From: Thiocapsa sp.
Lineage (GTDB): Bacteria; Pseudomonadota; Gammaproteobacteria; Chromatiales; Chromatiaceae
Reading direction: 5' to 3'
DNA length: 64,000 bases
NCBI RefSeq assembly: GCF_018399035.1
Contig: NZ_CP073760.1
Coordinates: 1,612,001 to 1,676,000, forward strand
Of the stretch, positions 1-8,784 are shown piece after piece (position 1 is the stretch's first letter; the number at the start of each line of letters is the position of its first letter). The position numbers and the translations under genes were made by a program. The notes under the pieces were generated by a model, which saw only the letters and a program-made list of their open reading frames with translations, made no database searches and was not told the origin of the DNA.

Positions 1-236
1 CGGAACTCGGAAAGGGCGGGGGCACCACGGAGGACGAGCATGGGACATGACTCTGGATTCGGGCTCTTGACCCGACATGATATACCGAGCGCACGTGGAT
101 TTTTCGCCGCATTGCACGCCCCGCACAACGCCGTTTCCGTGCCGGCCGACCCGACCCGACCCTATCCCGTAACTCCGGGCAAGATCCCTGCACCCCGAGT
201 ATCATTCCGATCCTCTTTGCATCAGACCCGAACGCC

Positions 237-1676
237 ATGCCGAATCACGCCCTTTCCGACCTCCTGTCCACGCTCGATTTGGCCTGGCGGCGCGAACCGG
301 CCAAGCCAGGCGCCCTGGACAACATCCAATGGCGCGCAAACGCCTGCGATGCCCGCTCGATCCTCTTCTTCCAACGTTTCGACGACGGGCGCACCGATGC
401 CGAGATCATCGAGCGCTATCTGGCCGACAGCGCCTGCGCCGTGCTGGTCACCAACCGCATGATCGAGGGTGTCGAGCGGCTGCAGGGCAAGGGCATCTAC
501 GTCACGCACCCCGGCGATTGGGCCGAGATCGTCTGCCGCTTCTGCGATCGCGTCTATCCGCTGGACACCGAGGGCACGGTCTTTCTGGGCGTCACGGGCA
601 CCAACGGCAAGACCACGACGGTCAAGTATCTGGAGGCGATCCTCTCGGCGCATGGCCGGCCGGTCCTCTCGGTCGGGACGCTCGGTCTCTCCTTGGCGGG
701 CGAGCCGTTGGTCAACACCGGATTCACCTCCCCGCCGCTGATCGAGCTGCGCCGTCTGTTGCACGCCCATCGCGACCGTTATGCGGTGGTCGCGATGGAG
801 GTCAGCAGCCATGCCCTGGATCAAGGACGTGCGCACGGCATCCCGCTGCAGAACGCCGCCTGGACCAACTTCACGCAGGACCACCTGGACTATCACGGCG
901 GCGAGGCGGCCTATTTCGCGGCCAAGGCACGCATCCTGGACATGATCGCGGAGGGCGGCCGTCTCTACACGACCAGTCCGGATGTCGCCGAACGCTTGTC
1001 GGAGAATGGCCGACCGCGGGTTCCCGTCGAGGTCCTGCCCGCGGCGACGCTCGACGCCGAGGCGCTCGCCGCCAAGCCGTTCCTCGCCCTCGCGCACAAC
1101 CGTCGCAACTATGCCCTCGCCGTCGCCTTGGCCGACGGGGTCTTGGGGCCGGGCGCGCGCGAGGACTGGCGTCACTTGAGCGCGGTGGACGGGCGCTTCG
1201 AGTGTCGCGTCGTCGGCAACCGCACCCTGGTGGTCGACTTCGCCCACACCCCGGACGCACTCGAGACCATCCTGACCGCAATCCGCGATGCCTTCCCCGG
1301 GGCGCAGGTCGCCACCCTCTTCGGCTGCGGGGGCGATCGCGATCGCTTCAAGCGCCCGCTCATGGGTGCGGCGGTGGGGCGTCATTCGGACCACACGATC
1401 GTGACCTCGGACAACCCGCGTTTCGAGGCCCCCGAACGCATCATCGCGGATATCCTCACGGGCATGCCCGAGGCGGGTCGAGAGGTGGTGGTCGACCGGC
1501 CGCTCGCGATCGCACGCCTGCTCGACTTCCTGGCCGAGCGGCCGGAGGACGAGCCCTGGGTGGCTCTGATCGCCGGCAAGGGTCACGAGCGCTATCTCGA
1601 TGCCAAAGGCCACAAGACGCCCTACAGCGATCAGGACGAGATCGAGCGCAACCTGATACGCCTCGGCTGGGTCTGA
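237..1676 (+). CDS. MurE-type Mur ligase (UDP-MurNAc-tripeptide synthetase family)
   Basis: A 479-residue cytoplasmic Mur ligase of normal MurE length. The ATP loop GVTGTNGKTTT lies near residue 120. It is followed by TQDHLDYHG, a carbamylated-lysine region (AAKARIL), HTPDALE, FGCGGDRDR, SDNPRFEAP and AGKGHE, all typical of MurE. The DNPR motif is the signature of enzymes that add meso-diaminopimelate to UDP-MurNAc-dipeptide. The N-terminal domain is rather divergent, and no other division or cell wall genes of the dcw cluster are adjacent. It may therefore be a second, specialised copy rather than the housekeeping murE, so no symbol is given. The start is the first ATG and no clear ribosome site precedes it. 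A symporter gene follows after about 20 bases, suggesting an operon. Confidence 0.85.
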   Translation: MPNHALSDLLSTLDLAWRREPAKPGALDNIQWRANACDARSILFFQRFDDGRTDAEIIERYLADSACAVLVTNRMIEGVERLQGKGIYVTHPGDWAEIVCRFCDRVYPLDTEGTVFLGVTGTNGKTTTVKYLEAILSAHGRPVLSVGTLGLSLAGEPLVNTGFTSPPLIELRRLLHAHRDRYAVVAMEVSSHALDQGRAHGIPLQNAAWTNFTQDHLDYHGGEAAYFAAKARILDMIAEGGRLYTTSPDVAERLSENGRPRVPVEVLPAATLDAEALAAKPFLALAHNRRNYALAVALADGVLGPGAREDWRHLSAVDGRFECRVVGNRTLVVDFAHTPDALETILTAIRDAFPGAQVATLFGCGGDRDRFKRPLMGAAVGRHSDHTIVTSDNPRFEAPERIIADILTGMPEAGREVVVDRPLAIARLLDFLAERPEDEPWVALIAGKGHERYLDAKGHKTPYSDQDEIERNLIRLGWV

Positions 1677-1697
1677 GGCAGGTCATCGAGGATGGAC

Positions 1698-2888
1698 ATG
1701 CCGATCACTGTGCCCTTGCGTCGCCTCTACTCGGTCCCCGTCGGTCTGCTGCTCGGCATCGCGCTCGCGCTGCTGGTCCCGGACGGCGCGCCCTACGTGG
1801 CCTGGATCGGGCAGATCTTCATCTCCATCCTCAAGCTGCTGATCCTGCCGCTGATCCTGGTCTCCATCTATGCCTCGCTCTCGGGCGGACGCGAGCTGCG
1901 GCGCATCGGCGGGCGCACCTTACTCTACTACCTGACCACCTCGGCGGTCGCCGCCGGGCTGGGGACGCTGATCGGACTCGCGTTCTCGCGCGATCTCCCC
2001 GTGGGGCTGCTCCGGCTCGAGCAGGTCGAGCCGGGTGCGGCGAGCTTCAGCGTCGAGCATCTGGTCGCGAGCCTCGTCCCGAGCAATCTCTTCGCCTCGC
2101 TCGCGGACGGGAATATCCTGCACATCGTCTTCGTCGCCATCGTACTGGCGATTGCCTCCCGACGGATCGCCGGCGATCAGCGCGAGACCCTGCTCGCCGG
2201 TGCACGCGCCATGGACGCCCTGCTGATGCAGGTCCTGCGCGGGGTTCTGGCGCTGGCGCCCGTCGGGATCGCGGCCTTGATCTACGACGGACTCGCCGGG
2301 ATGGACTGGGCCGCGGTCTTCCAGCTGCACGCCTTCGTGTGGGCGGTGGCCTTGGCCGCGGTGCTGCACGCCGGGGTGTTTCTTCCCACCCTGTTTCGGG
2401 TGCGCACGGGGTCTTCCCCTTGGCGTTTCGTCGCCGCCTGTCGTGCACCGCTCCTGACCGCACTCTCCACCGCGTCGAGCGCCGCGACCTATCCGGTCTC
2501 CAAGCAGGCGCTCGAGGCCAACGGTGTCAGCGAGCGAGTTACCGCCTTCAGCTTGCCCCTGGGCGCCACGCTCAACATGGACGGCTCGGCACTCTACCAG
2601 TCGATCCTGCTGATCTTCATGTCCCAGCTCGCCGGGGTCGACCTCAGTCCCGCACAGGCACTCTTCATCGTCCTGCTCACCATGGCCTCCTCCGCCGGCA
2701 CCGCCGGCATCCCGGGCGGCGGCATCGCCCTGATGGCCTTCATGCTCGACCTGCTCGGGTTGCCGCAGACCTATCTCGCACTCTATCTCGTCGTCGACCG
2801 CTTCTTCGACTACCCCATCACCGCCGTCAACGTCTGGGGCGATCTGGTCGTCGCAGCCCTGGTCGACCGTGACCTCCGGCGGGGCTAA
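1698..2888 (+). CDS. Dicarboxylate/amino acid:cation symporter (DAACS, GltP/DctA type)
   Basis: A 396-residue inner-membrane transporter rich in hydrophobic helices. It has the DAACS family core: serine-rich STASSAATYPVSKQ, LGATLNMDGSALY, SSAGTAGIPGGGIALM and VDRFFDYPITAVNVWGD. In this family these form the substrate- and cation-binding hairpins and TM7/TM8. The family imports dicarboxylates or acidic amino acids with Na+ or H+; the substrate cannot be told here. The familiar DRxxDMxRTxxNVxGD box is altered (FDYPITAVN lacks the arginine), so specificity may differ from GltP or DctA. ATG 1698 is chosen because GAGG lies 6 bases upstream; ATG 1692 is in frame without such spacing. It lies directly downstream of the MurE-like gene and is probably co-transcribed. 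Confidence 0.9.
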   Translation: MPITVPLRRLYSVPVGLLLGIALALLVPDGAPYVAWIGQIFISILKLLILPLILVSIYASLSGGRELRRIGGRTLLYYLTTSAVAAGLGTLIGLAFSRDLPVGLLRLEQVEPGAASFSVEHLVASLVPSNLFASLADGNILHIVFVAIVLAIASRRIAGDQRETLLAGARAMDALLMQVLRGVLALAPVGIAALIYDGLAGMDWAAVFQLHAFVWAVALAAVLHAGVFLPTLFRVRTGSSPWRFVAACRAPLLTALSTASSAATYPVSKQALEANGVSERVTAFSLPLGATLNMDGSALYQSILLIFMSQLAGVDLSPAQALFIVLLTMASSAGTAGIPGGGIALMAFMLDLLGLPQTYLALYLVVDRFFDYPITAVNVWGDLVVAALVDRDLRRG

Positions 2889-2915
2889 GGAACGGTTTAA
2901 TAAAAACCGAAACAC

Positions 2916-3121
2916 GTAGGATGGGTAAAGCGAAGCGAAACCCATCCAGCCCGCGCCAAGGGCATCGGACAGAAACCCGGCAACGCGGTGGTTTGGAGGA
3001 TGGGTTTCGCTGCGCTCTACAGACCGAAACCCGGCAACGCGGTGGTTTGGAGGATGGGTTTCGCTGCGCTCTACCCATCCTACGCATTCATCAAGGTGTT
3101 CGCCTTGCTTCTGAATCGTCG
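2916..3121. repeat. Family A palindromic repeat cluster (copy 1)
   Basis: Family A core reads GTAGGATGGGT then a GCGAAGCGAAACCCATCC arm, answered by the reverse arm GGATGGGTTTCGCTGCGC. Two reverse arms are tandemly duplicated here, separated by a repeated stretch ending GGCAACGCGGTGGTTTGGA. The cluster ends with CCCATCCTACGC and a small hairpin, CAAGG..CCTTG, at 3092-3107. Related clusters lie at 6956-7160 and 8785-8995. The convergent position between two genes suggests REP-like or terminator use. Confidence 0.85.
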
Positions 3122-3146
3122 CCGAGAGGCGTGATCGGCGAGGCCG

Positions 3147-3431
3147 TCAACCGATCCAATCGAGCGGATCCTCCTCCGTGCTCGGGCATGCGCCGGGGTC
3201 GTCGAGGATGAGTCTGCCCCAGAGTGCGAGCTGCACGAGTTGTAGAAGATGGCCGGTCGCCCCCGTGCCGGTGCGCTGCTGCAACGCGACGAGCGCGGGG
3301 ACGAGCTCGGGTTTGAGCCATTCGCGGATCAATGGGCTTGCGGCGAGCTTCCCCCGAGGCGCTCCAACAGAGAGCTCGCGGGCGGCGGCCTGCGCCATCA
3401 GGGCCGTGGGCAGACAGGCCGGGTCGTACAT
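3147..3431 (-). CDS. Small hypothetical protein
   Basis: A 94-residue soluble protein beginning MYDPACLPTALMAQAAARE and ending EEDPLDWIG. Codon use has the strong GC-third-position bias of the neighbours, and the frame ends right at the repeat cluster, which supports a real gene. No signal peptide, membrane segment or family motif is recognised. The reading frame is open far upstream into the antisense of the next gene, so the start is uncertain; ATG 3431 is the last plausible one. It is transcribed away from the exported-protein gene at 3537, so the two may share a promoter region. Confidence 0.55.
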   Translation of the reverse strand: MYDPACLPTALMAQAAARELSVGAPRGKLAASPLIREWLKPELVPALVALQQRTGTGATGHLLQLVQLALWGRLILDDPGACPSTEEDPLDWIG

Positions 3432-3536
3432 GAGGTCGTCCGCCGCTCGGACGCACAGCGGATGCCGAGACCACTCCCATCGGCGGCCCGCTCGGGATAG
3501 ACTCGACACACCTCGGGCCGGGCCGGATACGTGTCC

Positions 3537-5339
3537 ATGTCGACTCCTCGCTCCATCCGATTGCTGATCGCCTCCTTGACCATCGTCGGCCTCTCGCTGG
3601 TCGGGGTCATGCTCGCCGATACGGCGCAAGCCGCGGACGCCTGCCGACAAGGCGAGGAGGTTCGAATCTGGACGGCGCCGCTGCAACCGACCCCGGGCGC
3701 GCCGCTGGAGATCATCGCGGTCGCCACCGACGGCGATCTCGACGAGGTGCTGATCACGGACCCCGCCGGCCGCCGAACCAGCCTGCGCACCGCCCGCGCC
3801 GGCGGCCCGCCCTGGAGTCTCTACGGGACGCAGTTCCGCCCGGTCCCCGGGACCTATCGCATCGAGACCACACGCTCGGGGCGCATCGCGGGCTGCACCG
3901 AGGTGACGGTCGGCGGGGTCGGCGCCGACCGCGGGAGCGGCGAGTGGGACCTGGCGACGGAGGCCTTCTACTCGGCCTGGATCGAGCACCTCTTCGAGGC
4001 CCCGCCGGAGCAATCCTTGAGCTTCGACTCGCTCGGCCCGGTGCTGCGCGATCCCGAGCGCAACCTGCTCTTCAACTATCTCGGCGACGGCGAGGACCAC
4101 CGGCTCCCCGCCGAGCCGGACTGCGCTGACCTGCCCTACTTCCTGCGGACCTATTTCGCCTGGAAGCTCGGCCTGCCGATCGCCTACCGACCCTGCACGC
4201 GCGGGAGTCGCAGCAGTCCGCCGACCTGTCAGGCGCCCGTTGTCGAGACGCGCTTCGTCGGCGCTTCCGTGGACCAGGGGGCATCCGCCGAGGTCTTCGC
4301 CGAGGCCAGCCGAAAGATGATGAACACGGTGCATTCCGGCAGCGCACGCACCGCGCTGCGCGACGAGGCGACCGATGTCTACCCGGTCGCGCTCGATCGC
4401 GCGACACTCTGGCCCGGGACCCTCTTCGCCGACCCTTACGGTCACATCATGGTGATCGTGAAATGGCTTCCCCAGCAGGGGCGCGAGAGCGGTCTCCTGC
4501 TCGCGGTCGACGCCCAGCCGGACAATTCGGTGACCCGCAAGCGCTTCTGGGAGGGCACCTTCCTGTTCGCGCAAACCCCGAGCGCGGGGCCGGGCTTCAA
4601 GGCGTTCAGGCCGGTGGTTCAAACAAGCGGCGGCGTGCGCCAACGGCCCAACAGCGCGCTCGACGGGCGATCCGGTCTGCCGCCCTTCTCGCTCGAGCAA
4701 GCGGCGCTCTCGCCTGCGGATTTCTACGCCCGCATGCAGCAGCTCATCAACCCGCGGGGTCTGGAACCCGAAGCCGCCTACGCCGCGACGCTGGATGCCC
4801 TGATGGAGCAGCTCGAAACACGCGTGACCTCGGTCGAGAACGGCGAGTCCTACATGCGCAGCCGCCCCGGCACCCTCGTCCCGATGCCGAGCGGACCGGC
4901 TATCTTCGAGACCACGGGCCCCTGGGAGGATTACGCCACCCCGTCGCGCGACATGCGTCTGCTGATCGCCATGCAGGTGCTCGCGCAGCTGCCCGAGCGC
5001 ATCCGGCGCTACCCGGACCTCTTCGTCCTGCAGGGCCGCTCCCCGAGCGATGCCGCCGCGCGCATCGAACAGCTGAACGCGCAACGCATGGACGAACGCT
5101 TCATCACCTACACCCGCAGCGACGGCACGCCCTGGCGGCTGAGTCTCGGGGACATCTACGAGCGCCGCGCCGGATTCGAGATCGGCTACAACCCCAACGA
5201 TTGCGTGGAGCGGCGCTGGGGCGCCTCCCCGGACACCCTCGACGAGACGACCTGTCGGCGGCGTGCACCGGCGGATCAGCGTGCGCGCATGGAGGACTAT
5301 CGCCCCTGGTTCCGCGAGACGGTCCGACCGCCGCGGTAG
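3537..5339 (+). CDS. Exported protein with possible papain-like Cys-His-Asp triad
   Basis: A 600-residue protein with a signal peptide: basic MSTPRSIRLLIAS, a hydrophobic core and a cleavage site near ADTAQAA. The N-terminal ~130 residues look like a beta domain. A middle part has PDCADLPYFLRTYFAWKLG (Cys about 196), DPYGHIMVIVKW (His about 303) and LAVDAQPDNS (Asp about 325). That order and context resemble transglutaminase or NlpC/P60 cysteine enzymes. This is inference; no family name is certain. The C-terminal third is helical and charged and ends with a conserved-looking region near NPNDCVERRWG. It is followed by a DUF2272 lipoprotein gene, so both may act on the envelope. GTG 3531 is an alternative start. 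Confidence 0.75.
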   Translation: MSTPRSIRLLIASLTIVGLSLVGVMLADTAQAADACRQGEEVRIWTAPLQPTPGAPLEIIAVATDGDLDEVLITDPAGRRTSLRTARAGGPPWSLYGTQFRPVPGTYRIETTRSGRIAGCTEVTVGGVGADRGSGEWDLATEAFYSAWIEHLFEAPPEQSLSFDSLGPVLRDPERNLLFNYLGDGEDHRLPAEPDCADLPYFLRTYFAWKLGLPIAYRPCTRGSRSSPPTCQAPVVETRFVGASVDQGASAEVFAEASRKMMNTVHSGSARTALRDEATDVYPVALDRATLWPGTLFADPYGHIMVIVKWLPQQGRESGLLLAVDAQPDNSVTRKRFWEGTFLFAQTPSAGPGFKAFRPVVQTSGGVRQRPNSALDGRSGLPPFSLEQAALSPADFYARMQQLINPRGLEPEAAYAATLDALMEQLETRVTSVENGESYMRSRPGTLVPMPSGPAIFETTGPWEDYATPSRDMRLLIAMQVLAQLPERIRRYPDLFVLQGRSPSDAAARIEQLNAQRMDERFITYTRSDGTPWRLSLGDIYERRAGFEIGYNPNDCVERRWGASPDTLDETTCRRRAPADQRARMEDYRPWFRETVRPPR

Positions 5340-5412
5340 CACGGAATTCTTCGTCGTCCGATCATCTGCACCCGACGCCGACACCCGGCTGCGCCAAAAC
5401 GGAGTTCGTCCC

Positions 5413-6204
5413 ATGCCGAGTTGTCCCGCCGTGCCGTGCCGAGCCGAGCAGGCCTTCCTCCGCATAGCCTGTGTCGCGATCTGCCTGACGCTGGTCGCCT
5501 GCGGAGCCCCGGGCCCGCGGCCCGGCGAGGCGCCCGGGACCTGGGCCGGACGCCCCATCGGCCAGGCGCCCGCACCCAACCCCGGGCTCAAACAGGCGAT
5601 GATCCAACGCGCAACCCGCGAGTGGGAGCACTTCGATCGGCAGGTCGTGGTCTTCAAGGGCACCGAGGAGAGCATTCCCCACGTCGGCGCGTGGGAGGAC
5701 GACTATACCCATTTCAGCCGGGTCAACCTCTATTGGCGCGCGGTCAACAAGCCGACACTCGATGGACTGGACTGCCGGCAACCCTGGTCCGCCGCCTTCA
5801 TCAGCTGGGTGATGCAGAGCGCCGGTGTGCCGACGAGCCAGTTCCGCCCGGCGATTGCCCACTGGGTCTATCTCTCCACCATGGTCGAGGATGCAAGCTA
5901 TCCGGGTCGTTACTTCGTCCCCCGACGGATTCAGGACTACAGTCCCCGGCCGGGCGACCTGGTCTGCGCACCGCGAGGCCGCACGCCGGTGCGTCCGGTC
6001 GACGGCTACATCAGCGCCGGGATGCTTCAGGGCGCTCAGACCCACTGCGATCTGGTGGTCGGCAAAAGCGGCCAAACACTGGATGTCATCGGCGGGAATG
6101 TCCGCAATTCGGTCTCCAAAAGCATCCTCGAGCTGGACGACCGCGGTCGGCTCAAGCCCGTCCCGCGCCGGCCCTGGTTCTTGGTGATGGAGAATCGGCT
6201 CTGA
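5413..6204 (+). CDS. DUF2272 domain lipoprotein
   Basis: A 263-residue protein with a lipoprotein signal peptide; the lipobox LTLVAC places the acylated Cys near residue 30. The mature part matches the DUF2272 pattern: PWSAAFISWVMQSAGVP, then AIAHWVY, SPRPGDLVC, THCDLVVGKSG and DVIGGNVRNSVS. DUF2272 is thought to have an NlpC/P60-like peptidase fold. The usual nucleophile position is Ser in PWSAAF, with Cys four residues earlier, so activity is not assured. Start ATG 5413 is chosen because it begins just before the signal peptide; the frame is open upstream to 5263, inside the previous gene. It lies 73 bases after the exported triad protein and probably in the same operon. Confidence 0.8.
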   Translation: MPSCPAVPCRAEQAFLRIACVAICLTLVACGAPGPRPGEAPGTWAGRPIGQAPAPNPGLKQAMIQRATREWEHFDRQVVVFKGTEESIPHVGAWEDDYTHFSRVNLYWRAVNKPTLDGLDCRQPWSAAFISWVMQSAGVPTSQFRPAIAHWVYLSTMVEDASYPGRYFVPRRIQDYSPRPGDLVCAPRGRTPVRPVDGYISAGMLQGAQTHCDLVVGKSGQTLDVIGGNVRNSVSKSILELDDRGRLKPVPRRPWFLVMENRL

Positions 6205-6355
6205 GGTCGCGCGGCGGGACGCTCAGCCGCAGGTTGAGCAAAGCGCAGCGTGCCCAACCCGCGCCGGCACCACAGGGAGCCGATGGGCACACTGCGCTTG
6301 CCCTACCTGTTCATAGTGTTTTGAATCGTTCCTTATCAGGTCAGCGGAGGTGACC

Positions 6356-6931
6356 ATGCACAACACCGAAAGACAGCCCTGGACAACACGCCTCGGTGCA
6401 GTTTGGGCAATCCTGCTGCTCTGCGCCGTCCACGTACACGCCGACGAGCCCTGGACCGCACCCCTGCAACGCGGCGGCCAGGTCGAGATCGATCCCCGCA
6501 CCAACCGCCCGATACTCGATCAGGACGGTCGCCGCACCCAACTCTGGGACGGCGTGCACCGACTCGAAGACGGCTCGGTCATCCGCATCGAGGGCGGCCG
6601 GGTCGTCCCGACCACCGACATGCTGGCGCCAAGCGGCACGCCGAGCGAGTCGGCGACATCCGATGCAGACGCGACCGAAGCCGCCGAAGGCACGACCGCG
6701 CAACCCACCGGAGACCGCCTCACCGGCGCGTCCCCCTGCGAGCAACTGGTGCTCCAAGTGTGCGGCGCAGCCCGCACCTGCTGGCGCGAACCCGCCTGCG
6801 AGGCCGCGCGCCAACTGCGGGAGATGGAGCATGAGGAATGGCTCAAAGGCGCCGACCCAAGCCTCCTCACGGAGAGCGGAAAACAATGCGAGGAGGCCAT
6901 AAACAACCCCTTCTTCGCGCCCTGCCCATAA
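6356..6931 (+). CDS. Small periplasmic protein of unknown function
   Basis: A 191-residue protein with a signal peptide (hydrophobic LGAVWAILLLCAVHVHA, cleavage before DEPW). The mature N-terminal half has a beta-hairpin style (LWDGVHRLEDGSVIRIEGG). A low-complexity Ala/Thr/Glu linker follows, then a C-terminal Cys-rich segment with six cysteines (CEQLVLQVCG, CWREPACE, CEEAIN, APCP) that could form three disulfides in the periplasm. No family is recognised. ATG 6356 follows GGAGG by 5 bases; GTG 6350 is in frame but overlaps that site. A family A repeat array starts 25 bases downstream. Confidence 0.75.
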   Translation: MHNTERQPWTTRLGAVWAILLLCAVHVHADEPWTAPLQRGGQVEIDPRTNRPILDQDGRRTQLWDGVHRLEDGSVIRIEGGRVVPTTDMLAPSGTPSESATSDADATEAAEGTTAQPTGDRLTGASPCEQLVLQVCGAARTCWREPACEAARQLREMEHEEWLKGADPSLLTESGKQCEEAINNPFFAPCP

Positions 6932-6955
6932 CCACACCCACCCAACCCCACCAAA

Positions 6956-7160
6956 CGTAGGATGGGTAGAGCGAAGCGAAACCCATCCTCCCCGCTCCAA
7001 CCTCTCGGTTCCCGATCCGACAGAGCGAAGCGAAACCCATCCTCCCCGCTCCAACCTCTCGGTTCCCGAACCGGCAGAGCGAAGCGAAACCCACCCTCCC
7101 CGCTCCAACCTCTCGGTTCCCGATCCGACAGAGCGCAGCGAAACCCATCCTCCCCGCCGA
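6956..7160. repeat. Family A array, four direct 54-bp units (copy 2)
   Basis: The arm AGAGCGAAGCGAAACCCATCC recurs at 6968, 7022, 7076 and 7130, exactly 54 bases apart. Spacers are nearly identical (CTCCCCGCTCCAACCTCTCGG plus TTCCCGATCCGAC variants). Unlike copies 1 and 3 the arms all point the same way, so this is a direct tandem array. It fills the gap between two convergent genes. Confidence 0.9.
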
Positions 7161-7192
7161 GACGTCCCTCGGAGAAGCGACGCCTTCGCGCC

Positions 7193-8407
7193 TCACCTGC
7201 AACGTCGAGACACCAAAAACTGCCGCAATAGATCCGAATGAATCTCGCCCAACGCCCGACGCCGGTCGACCGTGTCGTCGCCGGTCACCAACCCATGCAG
7301 GAGCCGATAGGCCGTGTCGCGATCGTCGGAAGACGTCTCGCTCGGCGGGATCACCGCAAAGGCGCCGGGATCCTGCAGCAGAAGCCACGCCGGGAAATCC
7401 TCGGTCGCCAACTCCTCGTCGAGGTCGAGATCGCCGAACGCCTCCCAAAGGTCGGCCAGGCGCCGATCCGGAAACGCCGGGTCGCGCAAAGCGCGCTCGG
7501 CCGCCGACGGATACTCGCGACAGAGCCACAACCAGTCTCGGCGCGCACCGAACGGATCACGGCAGCGCCAGAATGCCTCGGCATGGACGAGGACCAGCAC
7601 CGGGTGATCACGCCAGTCGGTCTCGGTCTCGATCGACTCCCGCGCGCGCTCCCATCGCCCTGCCCGGGTCCAGGCGATCGACGCGTGGAATTCACCCGAA
7701 CCCGGGGCGAAGGGACGGCCGGCCAGCCGCTCTGCAAGCGCCGCCCACAGGGTCCCGAGGAAATCGCGCGCTCGATGGCCCAACAGCTGTCCGGCCAAGG
7801 GGCCGACCTCTTCGAGCTCTCGCCATCGCTCCTCGACACGCCCGTCGCGCGCGCTTACATCGGCATCATCGATGGTTTGGATCAGCCGTAGAAAGCCGCC
7901 GAGTCGCGGATGCCGTGGCTCGCGATGCATCAATCGGGCGACCTGATCGCGCGCGTGATCCGTGCGGTGCTCGACCAGGGCCGTGCGGACCTCCTCTTCG
8001 AGCAGCAGCGCGGTGCTGTCCTGGAACAGGTCCAGCTGACAACGCTCCGGGGGCGGCGCATAGGCGAGCGCACAGACGCGGGTCAGCCCCGCATGCTGAC
8101 CGATGCACAGCGGGCGCTCCCGGTCGCCCCAAGCCGTGTGCTCAAGCGCAACGGCAACGAGCTTTTGTCCGCGGGCATAGACGCCTGCCTCGTCAAGAAA
8201 GCCCGCAACCGTCTCCGGTCCGGCACGGAGGGCACCCTGCAGCTCCGACCGACGCGAGGTTCGCCAGGCGACATAGTCCTCGTAGCCGAGCAGCTCGGCC
8301 GCAAGCAGAAGCTCGAACGGGTCGAGCCGCCCCTGCTCGAGCAGCAGGCGATCGACGAGCGGTCGCAGTTCTTGATCCGGCGGGATCGCGTCGTATGCCG
8401 AGTCCAT
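7193..8407 (-). CDS. Hypothetical protein, helical, 404 residues
   Basis: A soluble, Leu/Ala/Glu/Arg-rich protein with no signal peptide or membrane segment. Regularly spaced helical stretches (WTRAGRWERARESIE, LVHAEAFWRCRDPFGARRDW, LCREYPSAAERALRDPAF) suggest an alpha-solenoid, TPR-like fold in the C-terminal half. That is inference only. AAGG sits 7 bases upstream of ATG 8407. The upstream cupin gene ends 10 bases before this start, so the two form an operon. No function can be assigned. Confidence 0.7.
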   Translation of the reverse strand: MDSAYDAIPPDQELRPLVDRLLLEQGRLDPFELLLAAELLGYEDYVAWRTSRRSELQGALRAGPETVAGFLDEAGVYARGQKLVAVALEHTAWGDRERPLCIGQHAGLTRVCALAYAPPPERCQLDLFQDSTALLLEEEVRTALVEHRTDHARDQVARLMHREPRHPRLGGFLRLIQTIDDADVSARDGRVEERWRELEEVGPLAGQLLGHRARDFLGTLWAALAERLAGRPFAPGSGEFHASIAWTRAGRWERARESIETETDWRDHPVLVLVHAEAFWRCRDPFGARRDWLWLCREYPSAAERALRDPAFPDRRLADLWEAFGDLDLDEELATEDFPAWLLLQDPGAFAVIPPSETSSDDRDTAYRLLHGLVTGDDTVDRRRALGEIHSDLLRQFLVSRRCR

Positions 8408-8417
8408 CAGGTCGCCT

Positions 8418-8738
8418 TCAGCCTTCGGTCGGGTCGATGTGGATCGCCAACCAAAGGCAACGCGGCTCGGTCGAGGTCTTGAGGACGCGATGCGGGGTCC
8501 CCGCCGGGATGAACCGATAGTCGCCGGACCGCAATGTCAGCGTCTCTCCGTCGATCCAAAGCTCAGCCTCGCCCTGCAGCAGACAGACCCATTCGTCTTG
8601 AATTTGATCGTAGAGGACTGACTCGGGTCGATCGCTGCTCAGGATGCGCTCGATCCGAACGTTGGAGCAGCGCAACAGCTCTTCGAACGCCTCGCCCCGG
8701 TCGATCCGGGGAAGGTCCAGAAAAAGATTGCACGACAT
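8418..8738 (-). CDS. Cupin domain protein
   Basis: A 106-residue single-domain cupin. The core reads DEWVCLLQGEAELWIDGE (strand pair of motif 1) and SGDYRFIPAGTPHRV (motif 2 with the conserved His). The motif 1 metal-ligand histidines are mostly replaced (DQIQDEW), so metal binding may be weak or altered. Such small cupins can be isomerases, dioxygenase-like enzymes or sensors, and nothing here decides between them. It lies 10 bases upstream of the 404-residue hypothetical gene and is first in that operon. Confidence 0.8.
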   Translation of the reverse strand: MSCNLFLDLPRIDRGEAFEELLRCSNVRIERILSSDRPESVLYDQIQDEWVCLLQGEAELWIDGETLTLRSGDYRFIPAGTPHRVLKTSTEPRCLWLAIHIDPTEG

Positions 8739-8784
8739 CCCGGTCAGCCCTCGCCAAGGAAAGATTCAAAACAACCCACAAACG

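Noticed and set aside
222..1613. Long open frame antisense to the MurE-like gene
   Set aside because: High-GC shadow frame; the plus strand carries all Mur ligase motifs.
329..2872. 847-codon plus-strand frame spanning the MurE-like and symporter genes
   Set aside because: Arg/Pro/Gly-rich translation without motifs; out-of-frame shadow of two clear genes.
2827..3211. Small proteins of the type GRAQRNPSS on both strands
   Set aside because: Translation of the family A palindromic repeats.
3147..5675. 842-codon minus-strand frame
   Set aside because: Mostly antisense to the exported protein at 3537; only its last 94 codons, lying outside that gene, look real.
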